From the NCBI GenBank assembly GCA_036273855.1, contig DASUGU010000024.1:131928-195927 (forward strand): a DNA stretch of 64,000 nt, read 5' to 3'. Shown in pieces: positions 28,036-36,043 of this stretch. The stretch comes from DATEPR01 sp036273855. Its GTDB lineage: Bacteria > Actinomycetota > Actinomycetes > Mycobacteriales > Pseudonocardiaceae. A program made the translations under genes and the position numbers. Numbering within the stretch: the first letter of the stretch is position 1; the number at the start of each line of letters is the position of its first letter. The notes beneath the pieces are model-generated. The model saw only the letters and a list, made by a program, of their open reading frames with translations, was not told where the DNA came from and searched no databases.

Positions 28036-29402
28036 CCAGGCGGCCAGCGCAGGTCCGCCACCTGCACCAGGGCCGAGCGTTGGCCCAGCCGCAGCAGGCG
28101 GGTACGAAGGTGTTGGAACGGGACGGTGCGGGTCACGTGGTGACCCGCACCGTCCTGCCCGGCGGTCTTCGGGTGATCACCGAACAGGTGCCCGGCGTGC
28201 GGTCGGCCGCCGTCGGCATGTGGGTGGGCGTCGGCTCGCGGGACGAGTCACCCACCGTCGCCGGCGCCGCGCACTTCCTGGAACACCTGTTGTTCAAGGG
28301 CACCAGGAAGCGCACGGCTGCGCAGATCGCCGAGGAGATCGACGCGGTCGGCGGTGAGCTCAACGCGTTCACCGCCAAGGAACACACGTGCTACTACGTG
28401 CACGCGCTGGACGCCGACCTGCCGCTGGCCATCGACCTGGTGGCCGACGTGGTCTTCTTCGCCACCATGGCGCAGGACGACGTCGAGCTGGAACGCGGTG
28501 TCGTGCTCGAAGAGATCGCGATGAGCGACGACGACCCGGAGGATCTCCTGCAGGAGACCTTCAGCGCGGCCATCATGGGCGACCACGCGCTGGGTCGGTC
28601 CGTGCTGGGCACCGAGGAGTCCGTCACCGGGCTGACCCGCGCCGCGCTGCGCGGCTTCCACCGCAGGCGCTACCAGCCGCACCGCATGGTGCTGGCCGTG
28701 GCCGGCAACGTCACTCACCAGCAGGTGCTTCGCCTGGCCCGCAAGGCGTTGGCCGACCGGCTGGTCGGTGACCAGGCGCCGATGGCACCTCGGGCGGGCA
28801 CGCTGCGCCCGGCCAGGCCGGGCCTGCGGCTACACACCGACCACACCGAGCAGGCCCACCTCATGCTGGGCGTGCGAGCGCTGGACCGGCACGACGACCG
28901 CCGGTTCGCCCTCGGCGTGCTGAACGCGGCGCTGGGCGGCGGCATGAGTTCGCGGCTGTTCCAGGAGATCCGGGAGCGGCGCGGCCTGGCGTACCAGGTG
29001 TACTCGGCCGTCGGGTCCTACGCGGACACCGGCACGCTGTCGTTCTACGCGGGCGCCCAGCCCGACCGGCTCGGGGACGTGGCAGGCGTGCTGCGTGCCG
29101 TGCTGGACGACGTCGCCGCCAACGGCCTGACCGACGCCGAGGTCGCCAGGGGCAAGGGCCAGCTGCGCGGCGGGCTGGTGCTGGGCCTGGAGGACTCCGG
29201 CTCCCGGATGTCGCGGATCGGCAAGGGAGAGCTCAACTACGCCAACCACCTGACGGTGGAGACCACACTGGCCAGGATCGAGGCGGTCGACGCCCAGGAC
29301 GTGGCCGATCTCGCTGCCGAGCTGTTGCGGCGCCCCTTCGCCACGGCCGTGGTCGGCCCGTACGCTCACCCAGACGACCTGCCAGCCGAGCTACAGGGGT
29401 GA
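28032..29402 (+). CDS. M16-family zinc metallopeptidase (PepR-like)
   Basis: A 456-residue M16 (pitrilysin/mitochondrial processing peptidase-like) peptidase. The inverted zinc motif HFLEHLLFKG (HxxEH) is followed about 75 residues later by a glutamate-rich helix ending VVLEEIAMSDDDPEDLL, which supplies the third zinc ligand. The C-terminal half has the R/Y pair ERRGLAYQVYSAVGSYADTG typical of the family. Orthologues follow pnp in M. tuberculosis (pepR) and many actinobacteria; the substrate is unknown. The GTG at 28032 overlaps the pnp stop by four bases, so translation is probably coupled. Confidence 0.93.
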   Translation: MTRRPAQVRHLHQGRALAQPQQAGTKVLERDGAGHVVTRTVLPGGLRVITEQVPGVRSAAVGMWVGVGSRDESPTVAGAAHFLEHLLFKGTRKRTAAQIAEEIDAVGGELNAFTAKEHTCYYVHALDADLPLAIDLVADVVFFATMAQDDVELERGVVLEEIAMSDDDPEDLLQETFSAAIMGDHALGRSVLGTEESVTGLTRAALRGFHRRRYQPHRMVLAVAGNVTHQQVLRLARKALADRLVGDQAPMAPRAGTLRPARPGLRLHTDHTEQAHLMLGVRALDRHDDRRFALGVLNAALGGGMSSRLFQEIRERRGLAYQVYSAVGSYADTGTLSFYAGAQPDRLGDVAGVLRAVLDDVAANGLTDAEVARGKGQLRGGLVLGLEDSGSRMSRIGKGELNYANHLTVETTLARIEAVDAQDVADLAAELLRRPFATAVVGPYAHPDDLPAELQG

Positions 29403-29408
29403 TCGCCG

Positions 29409-30209
29409 GTGACCGGAGAGCCCACGTCCAGCCGACCCCTGCGACCCGCGCGGTCGGCTGACGATCCGATCCGGGTCGGGGTGCTCGGTGCCCGCGGCCG
29501 GATGGGCGCCCAGGTGTGCCGGTCGGTCGAGGCGGCGGGTGACATGGAGGTCGTCGCGATGATCGACACCGGCGACTGGATGTTCGACATCGTGGACGCG
29601 GCCGCCGAGGTCGTCGTCGACTTCACCCATCCCGACGTGGTCATGGACAATCTCCGGTTCTGTGTCGACCAGGGCATCCACGCCGTGGTGGGCACGACCG
29701 GGTTCGACCAGGAGCGGCTGGACACCCTGCGCACCTGGCTGGAGCACAAGCCGGAGCTGGGTGTGCTGGTCGCGCCGAACTTCGCCATCGGCGCCGTGCT
29801 GTCCATGCGGTTCGCCCAGCTCGCCGCCCGGTTCTACGAGTCGGTCGAGATCATCGAACTGCACCATGCGCGCAAGGTCGACGCGCCGTCCGGCACTGCG
29901 GCCCGCACAGCGGAACTGATCGCCAAGGCCCGTGCCGCCGCCGGCATGGCCGACGTCCCGGACGCCACGGCCAAGGCGCTGGAGGGCGCGCGGGGTGCGG
30001 ACGTCGACGGGCTGCGGGTGCACTCGGTGCGGCTGGCCGGCCTGGTGGCGCACCAGGAGGTGCTGTTCGGCACCGAGGGGGAGACGCTCACCATCCGGCA
30101 CGACTCGCTGGACCGCAGCTCGTTCATGCCCGGTGTGCTGCTGGCCGTGCGGTCCATTGTGGATCGTCCTGGCCTGACGGTCGGCCTGGAGGCCTTGCTC
30201 GACCTGTGA
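29409..30209 (+). CDS. dapB: 4-hydroxy-tetrahydrodipicolinate reductase
   Basis: A 266-residue DapB, catalysing the NAD(P)H-dependent step of lysine/diaminopimelate synthesis. It has RVGVLGARGRMGAQVCR (nucleotide-binding), VVDFTHPDVV, GTTGFDQERL, APNFAIGAVL and the substrate-binding IIELHHARKVDAPSGTA (catalytic His and Lys). An extra 20-residue N-terminal stretch precedes the Rossmann fold. The GTG at 29409 is 6 bp after the peptidase stop, so it may belong to the pnp transcript. dapA, the preceding pathway enzyme, is 17.6 kb away. Confidence 0.95.
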   Translation: MTGEPTSSRPLRPARSADDPIRVGVLGARGRMGAQVCRSVEAAGDMEVVAMIDTGDWMFDIVDAAAEVVVDFTHPDVVMDNLRFCVDQGIHAVVGTTGFDQERLDTLRTWLEHKPELGVLVAPNFAIGAVLSMRFAQLAARFYESVEIIELHHARKVDAPSGTAARTAELIAKARAAAGMADVPDATAKALEGARGADVDGLRVHSVRLAGLVAHQEVLFGTEGETLTIRHDSLDRSSFMPGVLLAVRSIVDRPGLTVGLEALLDL

Positions 30210-30213
30210 GCGG

Positions 30214-30771
30214 CTACTCGACCAGTCGCAGGTCGAGGCTGCCGGTGAGGCGGAGTTCGCGCAGTGGCCTGCCGCCCGCGTCCAGGGTGCGGGCGGTGCC
30301 GTCGGGCAGCCAGTGCGCTCCGGCGTAGAACTTCCGGGACGCGTCGTCGGCCTCGGGAATCCACGCGATGCCCCGGGTGGCGCCCCCGTCGCGCAACGCG
30401 TGCGCCGCCGTGGCGAGCAGCCGGCCGCCGTGGCCCCTGCGGCCCCAGCGGGGTTCCACCAGCAGGGTGCCGACCAGCCCCACCGTGCTCGCGTCGTCGG
30501 GCAGGGTGCCGTCGGGTGCGGCCACTTCGCCGTCCGGAGCCGGCCCGGCGGCGCAGAAACCGACCGTCCACTCGCCTTCGGTGGCCACGAACAGCCGAGC
30601 CGGCCCGTCGAGGGCGGCCGTCCACGCGTGGCGCGCCTCGTCCGGGTCGATGCCGGCGAGGATGTCCGGCGGCAGCAGGCCGGCATAGGCGGTCCGCCAG
30701 GTGTCCAGCTGGATGCGGACCAGGTCGGGGACGTCGTCGCGGGTAGCGGGACGGACTGAGGCGGTCGCCAC
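30214..30771 (-). CDS. GNAT-family N-acetyltransferase
   Basis: A 185-residue GNAT. It begins ATASVRPATRDDVPDLVRIQLDTWRTAYAGLLP, with the acetyl-CoA loop in LVEPRWGRRGHGGRLLATAAHALRDGG (the R/Q-x-x-G-x-G/A motif as RRGHGG) and a beta-bulge SRKFYAGAHW near the end. The substrate is unknown. The frame continues open far upstream (to 31764) antisense to the YcaQ-like gene; the GTG at 30771 is chosen since the fold begins there. It ends 4 bp from the convergent dapB stop. Confidence 0.83.
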   Translation of the reverse strand: MATASVRPATRDDVPDLVRIQLDTWRTAYAGLLPPDILAGIDPDEARHAWTAALDGPARLFVATEGEWTVGFCAAGPAPDGEVAAPDGTLPDDASTVGLVGTLLVEPRWGRRGHGGRLLATAAHALRDGGATRGIAWIPEADDASRKFYAGAHWLPDGTARTLDAGGRPLRELRLTGSLDLRLVE

Positions 30772-30828
30772 GGCGGTTGACCTTACGCGTGCCGTGACTG
30801 TCGGTGTCACCTGGCACGATCGGCGACC

Positions 30829-32052
30829 GTGGACACGATGAGCGCCGCCGTGGCGCGGCGGGTGGCACTGGCCGCGCAGGGTTTCGCCGAGCCGCGCCCG
30901 ACGTCGCCGCCCAACCGCAGGCACCTGGCGAAGGTGCTGTCCCGCACCCAGTTGCTGCAACTGGACTCGGTGAACGTGGCGGTGCGCGCCCACTACATGC
31001 CGGTGTTCAGCCGGATCGGCGGTTACCCGTTCGACCTGGTGGACGACGCGGCCTGGGCCGACTCGGTCCGGCGGCCCAGGATGCTGGTCGAGTACTGGGC
31101 GCACGTGGCCAGCCTGATCCCGGTCGAGGACTGGCCGCTGCTGCGCCGCAGGATGCGCGTGAACGCCGAGGACCCCAACCGTTATTTCAGTGGCACGCAG
31201 GCCGATCAGGCACTGCTGGCCGACGTGCTCGCCGTCGTGAAGGACCAGGGACCGCTGGGCGCGGGCGCCATCGAGGACATCGTCGGCGGCACGGACGCAC
31301 CACGGCCGAAGCGGCGCGGCGGCTGGTGGAACCGGTCGGACGTCAAGCACGCCTGCGAGTACCTGTTCGCCACCGGTCAGCTGTCCGTCGGTACCAGGCG
31401 GAGTTTCCAGCGGATGTACGACCTGACCGAGCGGGTGCTGCCGGCCGACGTGCTGGACACGGTGATCCCGGAGGACGAGGCGTCCCGGCGGCTCACCGAG
31501 AAGGCCGCGATCGCGCTGGGCGTGGCCACCGAGCCGGACCTGCGCGACTACTACCGCCTCGCGCCGGCCATCAGCCAGCGGGCCGTGGCCGAACTGGTCG
31601 AGGAGGGCGTGCTGGTGCCGGTCGAGGTGGCCGGCTGGCGGCTGCCGGCGTACCGGCACGTGGCCGCGAAGGCGCCGCGCCGGATCGCCGCGCGGGCCCT
31701 GCTGTGCCCGTTCGACCCGGTGGTGTGGCGGCGGGAGCGCACCGAGGCGCTCTACGGGTTCCACTACCGCATCGAGATCTACGTGCCGGAGCCCAAACGG
31801 GTCTACGGCTACTACGTCTTCCCGTTCCTGCTGGACGACGCCCTGGTGGCGCGGGTCGACCTCAAGGCCGACCGGGCCGCCGGTGTGCTGCGGGTGCCGG
31901 GTGCTTTCGCCGAGCCCGGTGTGGACATGGGCCGGGTGGTGGTGGAACTGGCGGAGGAGCTGGCCGCGATGGCCGACTGGCTCGGACTGTCCGGTGTGGA
32001 CGTCGGCGTGAAGGGTGACCTGGCGGCGGCGCTGCTCATCGCCTGCCGCTGA
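30829..32052 (+). CDS. YcaQ/AlkX-like winged-helix DNA glycosylase-family protein (HTH_42)
   Basis: A 407-residue protein of the HTH_42 family. The catalytic-type motif LLQLDSVNVAVRAHYMPVFSRIG (QxD) sits at about residue 43; the family also contains E. coli YcaQ, which unhooks DNA interstrand crosslinks, and Streptomyces azinomycin/hedamycin self-resistance glycosylases. The later blocks GGWWNRSDVKHACEYLF, LLCPFDPVVWRRERTEALYGFHYRIEIYVP and RVDLKADRAAGVL are typical. A role in repairing alkylated or crosslinked DNA is inferred from family only. It starts 57 bp from the divergent GNAT gene. The 3' end runs directly into repeat array B: the first repeat-like unit overlaps the stop codon. Confidence 0.85.
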   Translation: MDTMSAAVARRVALAAQGFAEPRPTSPPNRRHLAKVLSRTQLLQLDSVNVAVRAHYMPVFSRIGGYPFDLVDDAAWADSVRRPRMLVEYWAHVASLIPVEDWPLLRRRMRVNAEDPNRYFSGTQADQALLADVLAVVKDQGPLGAGAIEDIVGGTDAPRPKRRGGWWNRSDVKHACEYLFATGQLSVGTRRSFQRMYDLTERVLPADVLDTVIPEDEASRRLTEKAAIALGVATEPDLRDYYRLAPAISQRAVAELVEEGVLVPVEVAGWRLPAYRHVAAKAPRRIAARALLCPFDPVVWRRERTEALYGFHYRIEIYVPEPKRVYGYYVFPFLLDDALVARVDLKADRAAGVLRVPGAFAEPGVDMGRVVVELAEELAAMADWLGLSGVDVGVKGDLAAALLIACR

Positions 32053-32340
32053 GACGGCCGAGGCGCGCGGGGCGGTGGTGGCTGGATCGGCTGGCGGAGG
32101 CGACGTCGACTTGGACGTTGGGTGGCCGTCATGCGCAGGGGAGGCGCTCGTTGGATGGGCTGCGGTTGTCGGCGGTGCTGGTGAGTTGGCCGTTGGGTGG
32201 CCGCCATGCCCGGGGAGGCGCTTGTTCGACGGGCTGCGGTCGCTGGCGAGTTGGCCGTTGGTTGGTCGTCATGTGGGCGTGCGGTGGTTGGTGGTGTCGA
32301 GTTGGCCGTTGAGTGGCCGGCATGTTGGGCCGGCAGGCAT
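32043..32340. repeat. Array B of hairpin repeats (left of the IS256-type element)
   Basis: Four clear cores begin at 32109, 32184, 32249 and 32300 (spacing 75, 65 and 51 bp), each starting with A(C/G)TTGG and running to about TGGCCGNCATG. A fifth, degenerate unit overlaps the stop codon of the YcaQ-like gene (32043), and its tail (CTGGATCGGCTGGCGG) matches the tail of the unit at 33954. The unit at 32249 shares an almost identical 51-bp layout with the unit at 34102 on the other side of the IS element, so arrays B and C were probably one array. No credible reading frame covers the region. Confidence 0.78.
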
Positions 32341-32360
32341 CCGCGATCACGTCCAACGGA

Positions 32361-33761
32361 GTGGTGTATGAAACGGCTCCGCGTGATCCACTATCGACTT
32401 TAGGCGGTCATCGTGTCGGGCGCCATGACCTGGGGTGTTTCCGGGTTGATGTCCGGGTTGGTGATCAGGCGGGTGCGGCAGCGGGCCAACAGGTCCGGGC
32501 CGATGTAGCGGTGTTGCTCGGCCCATTCGTCGGTCTGCTCGGCCAGCACCGCGCCGACCAGCCGGATGATCGCCGCCCGGTTGGGGAAGATCCCGACCAC
32601 GTCGGTGCGGCGGCGGATCTCCTTGTTCAACCGCTCCTGCGGGTTGTTGGACCAAATCTGCTTCCACACCTCCCGCGGGAACGCGGTGAACATCAACAAC
32701 TCGTCCCCGGGCGGCGTCCAGATGCTCGGCTGCGGCGGGCAGCTTGTCGGCCAGCGAGTCCGTGACCTTGCCGAACTGCTCGTGCACAGCGGCGGTGTCG
32801 GCCTGGTCGAAGATGGTGCGCACCAGCGTCGCGACCCCGGGTTGAGCGCTCTTGGGAACCTTGGTGAGCAGATTGCGCAGGTAGTGCGTGCGGCAGCGTT
32901 GCCAACTCGCGCCAGGTAGGGCCGAGGCGATCGACGCCACCAGACCAGCGTGCGCGTCGCTGGTCACTAACGACACGCCGGTCAGGCCCCGGGCGAGCAG
33001 TCCACGCAGGAACGCCAGCCAGCCCGCACCGTCCTCGTCACTGGTGATGTCCAGGCCCAGCACTTCGCGGTGGCCATCGCCGTTGACCCCGGTCGCGATC
33101 AGGGCATGGACGTTGACGATCCGCCCGTCCTCGCGGACCTTCACCGTCAGGGCGTCGATGGCCAAGAAGGTGTAGGGCCCGGTGTCCAGCGGGCGTTCCC
33201 GAAACGCGGTGACCTGCGCGTCCAGGTGCGTGGCCATCTCACTGACCTGGGACTTGGACAGGCTGGTGACCCCGAGTTGTTGGGCCAGTTTCTCCACCCG
33301 GCGGGTCGAGACCCCGAGTAGGTAGCTGGTGGCCACCACACTGACCAGTGCCTGCTCGGCCCGGCGGCGGTGGTGCAGCAGCCAGTCGGGGAAGTAGCTG
33401 CCCGAGCGCAGTTTGGGGATGGCCAGCTCGATGGTGCCGGTGCGGGTGTCCCAGTCGCGGGTGCGGTAGCCATTGCGGGAGTTGACCCGCTCGGGGCTTC
33501 GGGTGGCGTACCGGGCGCCGCAGCGCTGGTCGGCTTCGGCGGACATCATCGCCTCGGCGAAGGTCGTGACCATGGAGCGCAGCAGGTCCGGACTCGCCGT
33601 GGCGAGGTGGTCGTGCAGCCAGGCGGTGGGGTCGATACTGTCGGGTGCGGTCATCGTGGTGTTCCTCTCCGGGTTCCTTGGTCGGTTCTCGTGAGGATCA
33701 CGCGGTGACCGTCTCTTATGGAGACGCCACGCCGCTGGTCAGCGGAAATCTCGTACACGAC
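32361..33761 (-). mobile_element. IS256-type insertion sequence interrupting a repeat array
   Basis: About 1.4 kb between two halves of a repeat array. The left end GTGGTGTATGA (32361-) and the reverse complement of the right end GTCGTGTACGA (33761-) match at 9 of 11 bases, giving an imperfect terminal inverted repeat with the GTGTA typical of this family. The flanks (GTCCAACGGA and GTCTATGGA) are similar but not identical, so an exact target duplication cannot be claimed. It carries a single frameshifted transposase gene. Exact ends are approximate. Confidence 0.72.
32400..33654 (-). pseudogene. IS256-family (transposase_mut) transposase with a frameshift
   Basis: The first ~310 codons (from ATG 33654) encode the N-terminal part and two DDE aspartates (LAIDALTVKVRE and SLVTSDAHAGL); the last ~99 codons are in another frame and hold the third catalytic residue in RLNKEIRRRTDVVGIFPN. 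The junction is at a run of four C (32705-32708); deleting one base would restore the normal AARDELLMFTAFPREVWK reading. So the gene is complete except for a one-base insertion. Either it is inactive or this is a sequencing error. Programmed frameshifting is unlikely, because IS256 transposases are normally single-frame. Confidence 0.85.
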
Positions 33762-33778
33762 GTCTATGGACGCAACCG

Positions 33779-34300
33779 AGTTGGCTGTTGAGTGGCCGGC
33801 AGGTTGGGGCGGCTGGTTCCGTGGTGTCGAGTTGGCCACCGAGCGGACGACACGCGGCTCGATAGTGCCCGTCGATTCGGCTGCTGTTGGCGGTGCTGAC
33901 GAGTTGGCCGTTGAACGGCCGATATGCGAGCGCTGCTACGGCTGGTTGTCCCGAGCTGGCCGTCGAGCGGCCGACACGCGCCCGTGGAAGCGCTTGCTGG
34001 ATCGGCTGGTGGCGGCGACTGCGAGTTGCCCGTTGGGTGGTCGACACGTGCGAGGGGGCGCATGTTGGATGGGCTGCGGTTGCCAGCCGGTGGTGCTGGT
34101 GAGTTGGCTGGTGGGTGGTCGCCATGTGGGCGTGCGGTGGTTGGTGGTGTTGAGTTGGCCGTTGAGTGGCCGAGATGTCGGGGTGGCGGGTTCCGTGGTG
34201 TCGAGTTGGCGGTTGGGTGGTCGACACGCGCCGGTGATGCGCTTGGCGGGTTGGCCGCTGCTGGGGGTGATGGTGTGTCGTCCGTCGAGTGGTCGACACG
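33779..34300. repeat. Array C of hairpin repeats (right of the IS256-type element)
   Basis: About ten cores start at 33779, 33830, 33902, 33954, 34024, 34102, 34153, 34204, 34249 and 34276. Two unit lengths recur: 51-52 bp (33779, 33902, 34102, 34153) and 70-78 bp (33830, 33954, 34024). The 51-bp units at 33779 and 34153 agree at roughly 44 of 51 bases, ending GGTTCCGTGGTGTCG. Many cores are palindromic: at 33902 GGCCG-TTGAA-CGGCC, at 33954 GGCCG-TCGAG-CGGCC, and at 34276 arms TGTCG and CGACA. All copies have the same orientation as array A. It lies between the YcaQ-like gene (+) and the DUF4097 gene (-), a convergent pair. Confidence 0.8.
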
Positions 34301-34334
34301 CGGGAGGGATGACGGTGACCCGTCATCCCTCCCG
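34301..34334. terminator. Hairpin at the right edge of array C
   Basis: CGGGAGGGATGACGG (34301-34315) and its exact reverse complement CCGTCATCCCTCCCG (34320-34334) form a 15-bp stem with loop TGAC. It is 160 bp downstream of the DUF4097 stop on the minus strand and abuts the last repeat unit, so it may terminate the DUF4097 operon and anything converging from the left. Confidence 0.65.
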
Positions 34335-34403
34335 GTGCGCGGTCCCCACCGCGCGATTCCCCTGCCAGCGGGCGGCATCCCCTCGGACCGTGCCCGCCGG
34401 TTT

Positions 34404-34481
34404 CCCTGTTTCCCCCTTGTTCCCCCGATTTCCCTCTGTTCCCCGGTTCCCCCGGTTCCCCAGGATTCCTCCCGGTTCCCC
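34404..34481 (-). repeat. Short tandem C-tract repeat; G-quadruplex-forming on the minus strand
   Basis: The plus strand has about nine runs of three to five C separated by two to eight bases (34404-06, 34412-16, 34422-26, 34432-34, 34441-44, 34449-53, 34458-61, 34471-73, 34478-81), often as GGTTCCCC. Read on the minus strand these are G-runs with short loops, far more than the four needed for a quadruplex. It lies 12 bp past the DUF4097 stop, so it would be in that gene's 3' UTR. Confidence 0.75.
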
Positions 34482-34492
34482 GTGCCCGCCGG

Positions 34493-35425
34493 TCAGCCGA
34501 CCGCGGACGTCACCACTACGTTGCCCGAACCGGTGCGGCCGCGTAGTTCCAGCTTCGCGGCCGAGTCGGCTGGCGGCCGGTCGGACAGGTCGAGTTCGCT
34601 GCGCGCCTGGCCAGAGCCGGACCGCAGGTCCACCCGCGCCCGGGCGCCCGACCGCACGCCGATCCGGATCTCGCCGGAGCCGGTGACCAGTTCCAGCTGG
34701 CCGCAAGCCGCATCGGCCACGGTGATGTCACCACTGCCGGTGCGCACCCGCACGTCGCTCTGCACCGCGCCGAGCCACACGTCACCGCTGCCGGTGATCA
34801 GTGTGGCCGCGCCGCCGACCGAGGAGACCTCGATCTCCCCGCTGCCGCTGCGGGCCCGCAGGCCGGCCAGCATCGGGCCGAGTCGCAGCGCGCCGGAACC
34901 GGAGTGGATCTCCGCCGGGCCGTCGGCCCGGTCCAGCGTGATGCTGCCCGATCCGGCGTGCAGCTTGACCTTGCCGGCCGGGCCGGTGACGGTCATGTCC
35001 GCCGAGCCGACGGACACGCCCAGGCTCGATCCGGCCGGTGCACGCACGGTCACCGCCAGCGGGATCAGGTGGTGCTGCCGGGGCGACTGCACGATCAGCT
35101 TGCCGCCGACCATGTCGATCCGGGTCTCCCGGACCACCATCTCGGCCGCCCCGGCGCCGGTGCCGGCGAACTGCCCGGCGCCGAACCAGTCCAGCATGCT
35201 GGTCAGGCCCTGCAACCACGGCGTGGACGCGCTCGGCTCGTAGCGGACCTCGACGCTCGCGCCCGGCTCCTCCACCAGTGCGATCGTCACCCGCCCCGCG
35301 CCCAGCGCCACGTCGATGTCCAGTGGCCCACTGGCGTCGAAGTTCTCCCTGCGAACGATCTCGTCCCCACCGGGATCGTCCTGGACACTGTCGTTGATCA
35401 CGTCGTCCGTCATGATCGTGTACAC
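34493..35425 (-). CDS. DUF4097 beta-repeat protein
   Basis: A 310-residue protein of the DUF4097 (putative adhesin-like, beta-helix/strand repeat) family. The body repeats a short unit with GSG turns: HAGSGSITLDRADGPAEIHSG, ARSGSGEIEVSSV, ITGSGDVWLG, RTGSGDITVADA, VTGSGEIRIGV, RSGSGQARSEL. There is no signal peptide. The pairing with a small ribbon-helix-helix gene immediately upstream (25 bp) is conserved in Streptomyces and Pseudonocardiaceae, and suggests a two-gene operon of unknown role. The GTG at 35425 is chosen because GGGGAGA lies just upstream; the frame is also open from a TTG at 35440, but that would put the ribosome-binding site inside the gene. Confidence 0.85.
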   Translation of the reverse strand: MYTIMTDDVINDSVQDDPGGDEIVRRENFDASGPLDIDVALGAGRVTIALVEEPGASVEVRYEPSASTPWLQGLTSMLDWFGAGQFAGTGAGAAEMVVRETRIDMVGGKLIVQSPRQHHLIPLAVTVRAPAGSSLGVSVGSADMTVTGPAGKVKLHAGSGSITLDRADGPAEIHSGSGALRLGPMLAGLRARSGSGEIEVSSVGGAATLITGSGDVWLGAVQSDVRVRTGSGDITVADAACGQLELVTGSGEIRIGVRSGARARVDLRSGSGQARSELDLSDRPPADSAAKLELRGRTGSGNVVVTSAVG

Positions 35426-35449
35426 CGTTTCTCTCCCCAAGTGTTCCGG

Positions 35450-36043
35450 TCAGCCTTCGACCCAGCCGCGCAGGTGGGACTGGCCACGCCCGCCGCGACC
35501 GGACCGGTCGTCGTCCTCCCGCCCGCGCTGTTCGCCGGACCATCCCCAGGCGCTCCAGTTCTGCTCCCACGGGTTGCTGTGCCCCCCGTGGCCGCCGCGA
35601 CCGCGCCCGCGACCGCGCTCACGCAACGCCCCCTGCACCGCCTGGGACACGAAGGCGTTCAGCGACACACCCCGGGCCGACGCGGCCTCTTCCGCCTTGG
35701 CCTTCAGGTCCTCCAGCAGCCGCACGGTGATCCGGCTGATGTCGCCGGTCGGATCGGCCGTGTTCGGTGGGGGATCGTCGGTCGGCTCGTGGTCGAACGT
35801 CGGCGTGCCGGTCACGACCACTTGTACGTCCTGGCCGTCGAGTCTGACCTCGACCACCCGGTCCTCCAGGGCCAGCGTGACCTCGCCCGCCAGGTCGGAC
35901 AGGGCGTTCATGATGGCCAGGCGGGCGGCGGGCTCGATGCTCGCGGCCAGCACGCTGGCGGTGGTCCTGGTCTGGGCGTCACCGGCCGCCGCGGCGGTGG
36001 TGAGGCTGTCCCGCAGTGCGGCGACGTAAGGGCTGAGGTCCAT
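35450..36043 (-). CDS. HicB/Arc-like ribbon-helix-helix protein, probable autoregulator of the DUF4097 operon
   Basis: A 197-residue protein. The N-terminal domain (1-75) resembles HicB-like sequence (LEDRVVEVRLDGQDVQVVVTG), followed by a ribbon-helix-helix motif ISRITVRLLEDLKAKAEEAASARGVSLNAFVSQAVQGAL (about 100-139), and an unusual Gly/Arg/His/Trp-rich tail (GRGRGRGGHGGHSNPWEQNW). The family is annotated as toxin-antitoxin HicB-like, but no HicA toxin gene is present; its partner is DUF4097. Upstream lie several ATGACGYC sites, the kind of repeated half-site used by RHH dimers, so autoregulation is likely. A second domain could bind nucleic acid or protein; that is inference. Confidence 0.78.
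   Translation of the reverse strand: MDLSPYVAALRDSLTTAAAAGDAQTRTTASVLAASIEPAARLAIMNALSDLAGEVTLALEDRVVEVRLDGQDVQVVVTGTPTFDHEPTDDPPPNTADPTGDISRITVRLLEDLKAKAEEAASARGVSLNAFVSQAVQGALRERGRGRGRGGHGGHSNPWEQNWSAWGWSGEQRGREDDDRSGRGGRGQSHLRGWVEG

Noticed and set aside
32352..33770. Exact target-site duplication around the IS256 element
   Set aside because: Flanks GTCCAACGGA and GTCTATGGA are only similar; no identical 8-9-bp repeat was found.
35450..36043. HicA-HicB toxin-antitoxin system
   Set aside because: No HicA-like toxin is next to the RHH gene; the neighbours are DUF4097 and thyX.
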